64,000 nucleotides of DNA, from NCBI GenBank assembly GCA_013286315.1, contig JABDFX010000008.1, forward strand, positions 1-64,000. The letters are read 5' to 3'. The position numbers and the translations under genes are program-made. Source of the stretch: Bacteroidota bacterium. Lineage in GTDB: Bacteria > Bacteroidota > Bacteroidia > Chitinophagales > Chitinophagaceae. Positions 28,662-37,022 of the stretch are shown piece after piece (within the stretch, counting starts at the first letter, position 1; every line of letters starts with the position of its first letter). Under the pieces are notes generated by a model. It was not told where the DNA came from. It made no database searches and saw only the letters and a program-made list of their open reading frames with translations.

Positions 28662-30680
28662 TCAGTTTAAGGCTTTTAACGCCTTCTTCATATCGATACC
28701 CTTTCCAAGAACAGGCTTGAAAATATCTTCCTCCCTGATAATTCTTGCGACGGCATTGCGCATCGTAAAGTCCTGCATCTTTAATCCCTTTTTTAATTCT
28801 TCCCAATGGAGTGGCATAGAAACGGTAGCACCGGGTTTTGGTCTGACGGAATAAGGGGCAGCCAGCGTGGCTTGCGGCCTGTTCTGCAAAAAGTCAAGAT
28901 AAATTTTCCCCTTTCTACTGGCCGTGGGCCTTTCAATGCTCGTAAACTTCGGAATTTCTTTTTGTACCCTCGTTACAATTGTACGGGCAAATTCTTTTGA
29001 TTCTTCATACTTATATTTTGCACCCAACGGGATGTAAATATGTATACCGGTTGAACCGGATGTTTTGCAGAAGGAATCGATGCCCATACTCTCAAGCAAT
29101 TGATAAGTAACCGTCGCGGTTTCTATGACCTGATCGAAAGGATTTTTATCCGGGTCAAGATCTATGATGCACCAATCCGGATAGTCTGGTTTTTTAATCG
29201 TACTCGACCATGGATTCATTTCTATACAACCCAGCGATGCCATATATAATAAGCTGGCTTCATCGGTAGCAACCAGAAATTCTTTTTCACGACTATCATC
29301 TTCGGAATGATAAGCAAAAGTCTGCAGCCACTCGGGCGCTTTTCCTTTTACATCTTTTTGGTAAAAACTTACGCCATTAATTCCATTCGGAAACCGGTTG
29401 AGTGACTGGGGCCGGCCGGTCAGGTAGGGCAAAATAAAGGGCGCCACCTGATAATAATAATTGAGCAGGTCGCGCTTGGTAAGTTTTTCTTTGGGCCAGT
29501 ATATCTTGCTGAGGTTGGTGAATTTTATTTCATGCCCTTTTATCTTTTTCACCTGTGTTTCTTCAGAAGGATTTAATAACGATTTTAGTTCACCTGTTGG
29601 AGTTGCCATGATGATATTGATTTGATCTGGTAATTTTTTATGATGCCTTATTTGATCTGTCGGAATTTCTTTTCCCATTACAACTGAATCCGGATTTTTA
29701 TCCGATCGCATTCCTTCAAATGACGGATGCCGCATGACACCGTCGGAAGTCATTTCGGCAAAACTGACTTCGCAGACCAGTTTTGGCTTCAGCCAGATCG
29801 CTTTGGCATTCGGAGGATCAGGTCTGAAACGGGAAGGTTTATTGATATCCGGTATTGATTGAAAGGGGGCGGATTTTATGATCAGAGGCTTGAATCGCCT
29901 CAATAGTTCTCCCTGTGTTTCCTGGTTAAAGCCCGTTCCGATTTTGCCCGTATAAATCAGGTTGCCATTTTTATAAACGCCGACCAATAGGGAACTGAAT
30001 AATTTGGAAGAACCATCGTTGATCGTGTATCCCCCGATAACCACTTCCTGCCGCTGATGTGACTTTATTTTAAGCCATTCCCGCGTTCGGTCATTTTCGT
30101 GATAGGTGCTCCATTTATTTTTAGCAATGATCCCCTCGAGGCCTAATTCCTTCACGGATTCAAAGAGCCGGATGCCTGATTCTTCAAATCCCTCGCTGAT
30201 GCGTAAATTGATCGAAGGGAGTTTCAGCCTTTTGAGAATTTTTCTTCGTTCCATGAGGGAAAGCGACTTCAGATCATAACCATCCAGCCATAGAATATCA
30301 AAGATGTAATAAAACAGTTCGCCATCTGCCTCGCTCCTCCAATTCTGTAATGCACCGAAGTCTGAATTACCCGTTTTATTGATCACAACAATTTCCCCGT
30401 CAAGAACTGCGTGCAGATTGCATTTTACCAATGCTTCATAAATGGGATAGAATTTTTCATTAAAGGATTTATCGTTCCTGGATTGGAGTGCAACAGATTT
30501 TGCATTCATAATGGCGATGGCCCTGTAACCATCCCATTTCACTTCAAAAATCCAGTCCGGATCATCGAATGGCTTGTTTACCAGGGTTGCCAGCATGGGC
30601 TTCACCCGCTTGGGCATTGGGCTTTTTTCTGCAGAGGAACTGGTTTTTTTAACCGGTCTCGTTTTTGCTTTGACAACCAT
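28662..30680 (-). CDS. ligD: DNA ligase D: ATP-dependent ligase + primase/polymerase domains, no N-terminal phosphoesterase domain
   Basis: Ligase motif EVKWDGYRAIA, LDGEIVVI, IIAKNKWSTY; C-terminal POL domain KGHEIKFTNLSKIYWPKEKLTKRDLLNYY...CIIDLDPDK...CKTSGSTGIHIYIPL...RKGKIYLDFLQN; 672 aa. Confidence 0.93.
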   Translation of the reverse strand: MVVKAKTRPVKKTSSSAEKSPMPKRVKPMLATLVNKPFDDPDWIFEVKWDGYRAIAIMNAKSVALQSRNDKSFNEKFYPIYEALVKCNLHAVLDGEIVVINKTGNSDFGALQNWRSEADGELFYYIFDILWLDGYDLKSLSLMERRKILKRLKLPSINLRISEGFEESGIRLFESVKELGLEGIIAKNKWSTYHENDRTREWLKIKSHQRQEVVIGGYTINDGSSKLFSSLLVGVYKNGNLIYTGKIGTGFNQETQGELLRRFKPLIIKSAPFQSIPDINKPSRFRPDPPNAKAIWLKPKLVCEVSFAEMTSDGVMRHPSFEGMRSDKNPDSVVMGKEIPTDQIRHHKKLPDQINIIMATPTGELKSLLNPSEETQVKKIKGHEIKFTNLSKIYWPKEKLTKRDLLNYYYQVAPFILPYLTGRPQSLNRFPNGINGVSFYQKDVKGKAPEWLQTFAYHSEDDSREKEFLVATDEASLLYMASLGCIEMNPWSSTIKKPDYPDWCIIDLDPDKNPFDQVIETATVTYQLLESMGIDSFCKTSGSTGIHIYIPLGAKYKYEESKEFARTIVTRVQKEIPKFTSIERPTASRKGKIYLDFLQNRPQATLAAPYSVRPKPGATVSMPLHWEELKKGLKMQDFTMRNAVARIIREEDIFKPVLGKGIDMKKALKALN

Positions 30681-30724
30681 CTAATGTGGGATTTACCCGC
30701 TAACAGTTTATAAAACCATGCCAT

Positions 30725-30849
30725 CAAGCCTAAAGGCCTAAAGGCCTAAAGCCCAAAACTAAATTGATAATGAGTAAATATTCAAATATGCGAATGATTA
30801 GAGGCGTCATTTGAATTAAAAAAGTTTTAGACTTTGGGCTTTAGGCTTG
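30725..30849. repeat. AAGCCTAA-word inverted repeat, right arm overlapping the ACP stop codon
   Basis: Left CAAGCCTAAAGGCCTAAAGGCCTAAAGCCCAAAACT; right AGTTTTAGACTTTGGGCTTTAGGCTTG. Confidence 0.88.
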
Positions 30850-31116
30850 TAAACCCATTTTGGAGATAACATAATCGTACAGATCCTGGATGCTGTGAAT
30901 ATCCGCCAGGTCAGCAGGGTCAACTTTTATATGCAGGTTTTTTTCCATCACAACCACGAGGTCGATATAATCCAGGCTATCCAGATCCAGGGTGGATTTT
31001 AAATCGGCAGATGGAGTAATCCTGGAACTGTCCACTTCAAACTCTTCCCGGATAAAATCATTTATTATTTGAATTATCTGACCGGCTGACAGTGTTTTAT
31101 CATGCTCATTCACCAT
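30841..31116 (-). CDS. Acyl carrier protein
   Basis: DLKSTLDLDSLDYIDLVVVMEKNLHIKVDPADLADIHSIQDLYDYV; phosphopantetheine-site DSLD. Confidence 0.9.
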   Translation of the reverse strand: MVNEHDKTLSAGQIIQIINDFIREEFEVDSSRITPSADLKSTLDLDSLDYIDLVVVMEKNLHIKVDPADLADIHSIQDLYDYVISKMGLQA

Positions 31117-31188
31117 AGGTTAAAATTACCATTTTCTACCCGAATGTTTTTTTTATATCGTCCGGAGGGATTTTGTTAAATTACTGAC

Positions 31189-32904
31189 ATGCGGAACCAG
31201 GAATTTAAGGATTATTACGACGTTATCGTGATCGGTGCGGGCATTGGGGGCCTGACTTCTGCAGCTTTACTGAGTAAGGCGGGACTTTCTGTTTGCGTAC
31301 TGGAAAAAGAGCCCCGCGTAGGAGGTTACCTGGCGGGATTCCGGCGTAAGCATTTTATTTTTGATACGGCCATACACTGGCTGAACCAGTACGGACCCGA
31401 TGGGATGCTGGATAAATTATTCAGCGCTATAGGAACTGATCATCCTAAGGCGATTGAACAACAACGGATACGGCGTTACAAAGGTGAAAATTTCGATTAT
31501 CTGCTTACTAATCAGCCGGATGATCTGCGAAACCAGTTGATCCGGGATTATCCGGAGGAAAAAAAAGGTATTGAAAAGTTTTTTTTAAAAGCCAGGCAGA
31601 TCGGGCGCTCTTTTAAAAATTATAACCGGATTTTCCGTTCCGAGGAGACCATGCCGTTCTTCCGGAAGTTGAAAAACAAATTCAGAATGCTGGAATTCGC
31701 CATTCCCTTTATTCCCTATTTGTCTTTTTCCGGTGAAAAAGGGTTAAAAAAAGGACTTGATCGATTCTTCAAAAATCCACGTCTCCATCAGATATTTTCG
31801 GGTGAACAGGAATTGCTTGGATGTCTGATTCCGATCGGCTGGTCCTATTTTCATGATTTTCAGAGCCCACCCAAGGGAGGTAGCCAGGTGATTCCGCAGT
31901 GGCTTCAATACGTTGTCAACTATTACCGGAATCCGGTGGCCCTTCAGTGCCAGGTGAAAGAGATTTTTCTGGATAAAGGGCGGTGCACGGGACTTAGTTT
32001 CGAACACAGGGGAAAAATTCAACGGTTGAACAGTAAATATATTATTGCCGCCTGCGATATCGAAACAGTGTACGAAAAAATGCTTCCACCCGACGCCATT
32101 CCATCGGATCTGAAGAAGAGACTGAGAAAGGCAGATTTATACAGTTCATCCATCACCGTTTCCCTGGCACTGGATTGTACGGCTGAATCCCTTGGTTTCA
32201 ATGAAGAACTGGTTCACCTGGTGGATGAAAATCAGCATTTTAATGACCAGAGCGGCGGAGATCCGAAGCTTTCAGAGATCAGCATTCTTGCACCTTCCAT
32301 GCGTGATAAATCACTGGCCCCTGAAAACCAGGGAACTCTTACACTGTATATGCCAGCTTTTATGGATTATAAAAACGAATGGGAAACACATTTGGATGTA
32401 TTTGGGAAACGTGTAAGAGGAGCAGCTTATCAGCAATTGAAAAAAGAGGTGGCTGACATCCTGATCCAAAGGGTAGAGGAAAAAATTGCACCCGGACTGC
32501 GGGACCACATATTATTCTACGAAGTGGCAACTCCGGTTACCCATTGGCGTTATACGGGAAATAAGAATGGTACCATGATGGGAGCAAGGCCCGGAAGACA
32601 GAATATGAAGAATAAAATATCTCATTACCGGACACCAGTGAAAAATTTGATTTTGGGCGGTCACTGGGCTGAACTGGGAGGCGGTGTTCCGATCGCTGCT
32701 AAAGCCGGGGCAAATGCCAGTCTCCTCATTTTAAAAAAGGAAAAACCCCGGACATTCCGCTTATTGGCAGGCTATATGAACAATACCGTAACACTTGCCT
32801 CCATGAACGGAAATGATTGCTTCTTGCCGTATGATAATTCCTGGGTCAGATCAAAAACTCCCGCAGAATCAGATGCGCACCAACCGAAAGAAATGACCCT
32901 CTGA
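31189..32904 (+). CDS. FAD-dependent oxidoreductase, phytoene desaturase / carotenoid isomerase / retinol saturase-like
   Basis: YDVIVIGAGIGGLTSAALLSKAGLSVCVLEKEPRVGGYLAGFRRKHFIFDTAIHWL...LILGGHWAELGGGVPIAAKAG. Confidence 0.88.
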   Translation: MRNQEFKDYYDVIVIGAGIGGLTSAALLSKAGLSVCVLEKEPRVGGYLAGFRRKHFIFDTAIHWLNQYGPDGMLDKLFSAIGTDHPKAIEQQRIRRYKGENFDYLLTNQPDDLRNQLIRDYPEEKKGIEKFFLKARQIGRSFKNYNRIFRSEETMPFFRKLKNKFRMLEFAIPFIPYLSFSGEKGLKKGLDRFFKNPRLHQIFSGEQELLGCLIPIGWSYFHDFQSPPKGGSQVIPQWLQYVVNYYRNPVALQCQVKEIFLDKGRCTGLSFEHRGKIQRLNSKYIIAACDIETVYEKMLPPDAIPSDLKKRLRKADLYSSSITVSLALDCTAESLGFNEELVHLVDENQHFNDQSGGDPKLSEISILAPSMRDKSLAPENQGTLTLYMPAFMDYKNEWETHLDVFGKRVRGAAYQQLKKEVADILIQRVEEKIAPGLRDHILFYEVATPVTHWRYTGNKNGTMMGARPGRQNMKNKISHYRTPVKNLILGGHWAELGGGVPIAAKAGANASLLILKKEKPRTFRLLAGYMNNTVTLASMNGNDCFLPYDNSWVRSKTPAESDAHQPKEMTL

Positions 32905-32921
32905 CATAAAACAAATCTGAT

Positions 32922-34013
32922 ATGCGTTTCCGGTCATTCAATATAATTCAATTATTGCTCTTGGGGTTCCTCTTGTCCGGACCCATATCCTGCTCAAAGA
33001 AGGATCAGCCCGCACCTGTATCTGCAGCCAGTATCCGGAACTTCAGTTTGTTTCCCGGAAAGGATATTTCAAATATGGATCTATCCAGACACTGGATATC
33101 AGTGCGTGTTCCGGATACCGTCCTGACCGGTACGGCACTCGCCGCCAGCTTCATAATCACAACGGGTGCAAGCCTTTCCGTAAATGGCCAGATTCAACAA
33201 AGCGGTATCACAAAAAATAATTTCGAAAATGATTTGCAATATACTTTAACTCCTTCTGACCGGCATAGCGAGCAACTCTGGACCGTGCAGGCTTCCAATA
33301 ACGATTATTCACTTTCCTGGGGCCTGGGTCATTTTATAAATGGCTACGGGAGTAACGAGAAAAATTATAACTGGTATATCGACCAGTCAACCAGCGGAAA
33401 TTTTGCGAATGTAAACTGCGGACCGGCTTCTGTTACTATGGCAATCAAATGGGCGGATCCGGATTTTACAAAAACGGCACTTGATGCAAGAAGGACTTAT
33501 GAAGTAAGTGGTGGATGGTGGTACACCAAAGACATCGATTCATATTTGACTGATAACGATATTACCCATGCGATCGTTGCACTCACAGATCAGGCTGACA
33601 GTACCGCAGCCATTCTGAAACGGCAATTGATGAATCAGCAGATTATTATTCTTTGCCTGGACATGAATTATGTACGCGCCGCAGCAGACACATTGTACCG
33701 GACAGATAAATTTTATGCCACTACCCCGGCCTGGGGTCATTTTATTATTTTGAAGGGATACAAAATAACTGACGGAGAATTATTTTTTGAAGCATATGAT
33801 CCTTATAGTTTTGGACTGAAGAACGACGACAATACGTTGAAAGGCATGAACCGGTACTACCGGTTTGAAGACCTTTCCGCAGCCTGCCTTCAATGGTGGA
33901 ACTATGCATTCGTTATTGCAAAAAAAGGAGGGACTTTGAGTCTGGATGCTGTGAACAGAAAATTAAATCCCGCCCATGTTCCGGCGGCACATAGTACCAC
34001 CAGAATTTTTTAG
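32922..34013 (+). CDS. Lipoprotein with C39-like peptidase domain
   Basis: Lipobox LSGPISCSK; NVNCGPASVTMAIKWADPDFTKTALDARRTYEVSGGWWYTKDIDSYLTDN...AWGHFIILKGYKITDGELFFEAYDPYS. Confidence 0.82.
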   Translation: MRFRSFNIIQLLLLGFLLSGPISCSKKDQPAPVSAASIRNFSLFPGKDISNMDLSRHWISVRVPDTVLTGTALAASFIITTGASLSVNGQIQQSGITKNNFENDLQYTLTPSDRHSEQLWTVQASNNDYSLSWGLGHFINGYGSNEKNYNWYIDQSTSGNFANVNCGPASVTMAIKWADPDFTKTALDARRTYEVSGGWWYTKDIDSYLTDNDITHAIVALTDQADSTAAILKRQLMNQQIIILCLDMNYVRAAADTLYRTDKFYATTPAWGHFIILKGYKITDGELFFEAYDPYSFGLKNDDNTLKGMNRYYRFEDLSAACLQWWNYAFVIAKKGGTLSLDAVNRKLNPAHVPAAHSTTRIF

Positions 34014-34217
34014 AAATACTGCACCGTCAATTAACCATGTAACATTTATCAAGAATCCGCTAAATCAAAAATTACGTCAAACTAGCTGGTTTCACCGATT
34101 CCGGTAAATTCTCCCGGTCGAAAGAGGTAAAAATTACAGTAGAAGGCATCGTATGGGAGAATTATCGGACAAATTTTCAGTTTCTAATACTGGATTGATT
34201 GTTGAATTCCCCTTGGC

Positions 34218-35210
34218 ATGACTCAGGTAATAGAACATCCCGATTTTGTAGCTAACAACGACCGGCAGCTGTTAGACTCGTATTCAACAACCATCACGGC
34301 TGTTGTCAGAAATGCCTCCCAGGCGGTGGCACATATTAACGTTACGAAAAAAACAAAACATCCCCGTACAGGTAAATGGGTGGAAATGCCGGCTTCAGGT
34401 TCAGGATTCGTTATTTCTACTGATGGTTACATGGTGACTAATCATCACGTGATAGAGGGTGCAAGCATGATCAAAACTTCATTTGCCGATGGACTGGAAT
34501 TAACTGCCAGCCTGATAGGTGCCGATCCCTCCACAGATATGGCCGTATTAAAAGTTTACAAAGAGGATTTGAAACCATTGCAATTCGCGGATTCAGACCT
34601 GCTTGAGCCGGGTCAGATAGCGATAGCTATTGGCAATCCCATGGGTCTGCAACATACGGTAACAGCAGGTGTGGTCAGTGCGACCGGCCGTACACTGAGA
34701 GCAAATAACGGAAGACTGATTGATGACATCATTCAGACTGATGCCGCTTTGAATCCCGGCAACAGTGGCGGGCCTTTGGTGAATTCGGAAGGGAAAATAA
34801 TTGGAGTCAATACAGCGGTGATTGCAACTGCGCAGGGTTTGTGTTTTGCTGTTTCTTCCAACCTGGCAACCTATGTGGCCGGTCAGTTAATTATGCATGG
34901 TAAAGTGAAAAGGGCTCATTTGGGAATCGCCGCACAGCCTGTGAATCTTACAGCACGTATGATAGGTGCAAACCAGTTGCGGACAAAAACCGGAGTATAT
35001 GTTTTTGAAATAACAGCCGACGTCAATGCTCAAAACAATCAGTTAAAATTGGGAGATATCATCGTGGAATTTGACGAAAAACCAGTGGCCACCGTAGATA
35101 ACCTGCATAAATATTTAAACGAAACTGTTATTGGAAAAAGAACTTCTCTGGGAATTTTGAGAGAAGGAAGAAAGCAAATCATAAGCGTAGTACCAGGCGA
35201 ATTGAAATAA
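34218..35210 (+). CDS. HtrA/DegP-like S1C serine protease with one PDZ domain
   Basis: GSGFVISTDGYMVTNHHVIEGA, DPSTDMAVLKV, NPGNSGGPLVNSEGKIIGVNTAV, C-terminal PDZ (LKLGDIIVEFDEKPV). Confidence 0.95.
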   Translation: MTQVIEHPDFVANNDRQLLDSYSTTITAVVRNASQAVAHINVTKKTKHPRTGKWVEMPASGSGFVISTDGYMVTNHHVIEGASMIKTSFADGLELTASLIGADPSTDMAVLKVYKEDLKPLQFADSDLLEPGQIAIAIGNPMGLQHTVTAGVVSATGRTLRANNGRLIDDIIQTDAALNPGNSGGPLVNSEGKIIGVNTAVIATAQGLCFAVSSNLATYVAGQLIMHGKVKRAHLGIAAQPVNLTARMIGANQLRTKTGVYVFEITADVNAQNNQLKLGDIIVEFDEKPVATVDNLHKYLNETVIGKRTSLGILREGRKQIISVVPGELK

Positions 35211-35349
35211 TTATCACAGATCATTTCTACAATACTCTCTCCACTCACTTCTTTTCCGAAATGTTGAAATAATCATTACGATAAATTTAGTTTCGGTAAA
35301 GCAAAGTTAGAAAGATTCGTTAAATTTAGGAACATTAAAAACGATTGCT

Positions 35350-35733
35350 ATGAACTCAAAATCTATTTACAGGGTTGGCATTGTTCTTTATGCCTTGGTT
35401 ATCGGCTTCTTCGGAGTGAATCATTTTTTAAATGGTACGGGTTTTCAGAACACCATTCCCTCCTTCCTTCCTTATCACATTTTCTGGGTTTATCTTACCG
35501 GAGTTGCGCTGATCGCGGCGGCCATTTCATTTTTATCGGGTAAGCAAACCAAACTGGCAGGATTATTCTTATTCGCTTACCTGATCATTATTGTGCTGAC
35601 CATCCATTTGCCAGCCGTCATGCGTTCGGAAGGTTCACCGATCATCAGTATCGCTTTAACAAACCTTGTAAAAGATACCGGTCTGGCGGGCGCGGCGCTG
35701 ATGATTGCCGGCAGCGGACACAGGATAAGCTGA
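35350..35733 (+). CDS. DoxX-like small membrane protein
   Basis: Four TM helices; RVGIVLYALVIGFFGVNHFLNG...; 127 aa. Confidence 0.7.
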   Translation: MNSKSIYRVGIVLYALVIGFFGVNHFLNGTGFQNTIPSFLPYHIFWVYLTGVALIAAAISFLSGKQTKLAGLFLFAYLIIIVLTIHLPAVMRSEGSPIISIALTNLVKDTGLAGAALMIAGSGHRIS

Positions 35734-35786
35734 TATTACTACCAGTGCCGTGACACCGGGATATTCGTCAGCAGAGTAACTGATCG

Positions 35787-36224
35787 TCAAACCTGCAGTC
35801 GTTTTTCATAAGGCACCCATTCCCCGTATTCTAAATGACGTTTGAGTATTCTCAGATACATGGCCCAGCAATAACTGGAGATTTTGTAATGTTCATTTTT
35901 TTGCGGCCAGCCAGTGTGATAAAAATTTACATCTGTCTTGCCTTGACGGTTAACCAGATTAAATCCGATTTTAGTTCCCAGCCAGTCGTCATCCGCTTCA
36001 GTCATTTCCAATTCAAATATGCCGGCTTTTACATATGCTGTAACAATAGCTTTCCAAACATACCCAGGACCAAAATCAAGGGTATACATTCCGCCAGGCA
36101 ACGGGTTTACAACCGAGCCCTTCGTCCACCATTTATCAAGCCCTTCTGAGCGGCTGATAGCTTCAAATACTTTATCAGTTGTGACTTCGATCGGAAAATT
36201 GTGAAAAATATCTGCCATGGCCAT
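35787..36224 (-). CDS. SRPBCC/START-like (AHSA1-type) domain protein
   Basis: FPIEVTTDKVFEAISRSEGLDKWWTKGSVVNPLPGGMYTLDFGPGYVWKAIVTAYVKAGIFELEMTEADDDWLGTKIGF; start reassigned from 36467. Confidence 0.82.
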   Translation of the reverse strand: MAMADIFHNFPIEVTTDKVFEAISRSEGLDKWWTKGSVVNPLPGGMYTLDFGPGYVWKAIVTAYVKAGIFELEMTEADDDWLGTKIGFNLVNRQGKTDVNFYHTGWPQKNEHYKISSYCWAMYLRILKRHLEYGEWVPYEKRLQV

Positions 36225-36379
36225 TGGTTTTAGATGCTGTTCAGATATCTGAATGCTGATAGTCAAATTTATACCTTTTATATAGGCATCCGTCTCAATT
36301 TGGGAACCTTTCGGGAATGATAGATTGGCATATGCATTGCAGAGATATACACGGTACTTATCAATCATCTTCCTGCGAT

Positions 36380-36763
36380 ATGAATAAAATAATCCTGCTT
36401 TTATTTTTGCTGACGATTTCCATTCACGGCAACAGTCAGTTGAAGGCTCAGATAGACAAAAAGTCAAAGGAGTTCACCATTAATCCCAGTTCCGATCCCA
36501 AGGCCGAATATAAAATATTTGGCTATCAGTTTCCCAACGCTACCACTAAGCTGATGATCTGTTTTTCTTCCTATAGATATGATGTTACTGAAAACGTAAA
36601 CAAATGCCCGCTGGGGGCATATTTTGATTCAGGTCGTATGAAAGAAGGGGACAGGATCGTGTACCTGGGCAATGTCGGTACATTTGGGAAGATGAACTTT
36701 ATATCGGCAAATGGTACAAAGACGCTTTTTTACGTTCCGAAAACAAGTTTCGTCATTAAATAA
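36380..36763 (+). CDS. Small secreted protein of unknown function
   Basis: MNKIILLLFLLTISIHGNSQ signal peptide; no domain recognised. ORF track start is 36317. Confidence 0.55.
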   Translation: MNKIILLLFLLTISIHGNSQLKAQIDKKSKEFTINPSSDPKAEYKIFGYQFPNATTKLMICFSSYRYDVTENVNKCPLGAYFDSGRMKEGDRIVYLGNVGTFGKMNFISANGTKTLFYVPKTSFVIK

Positions 36764-37022
36764 TCCAGACTTCCCTTCCGGAATTTTTATTTCTCCCGAA
36801 AGCAACAATTCCCTGCAACAATTTCCCTGCTTTGTCCCTCCTTCAGATAACTATTATAGTGCCGGATCGATTATCGTACACACCTGTATCGTTAGCGGAC
36901 ATTTATTTGGATGGCGAATTGCAATAAATTGATTCTTAGCTTTTTGTATTTCGGTACTCTTTTTAGTGATAAATCCAGTGATTTCTTAGTAACATTTTCC
37001 CCCGGATGCTTAATTCCATGTT

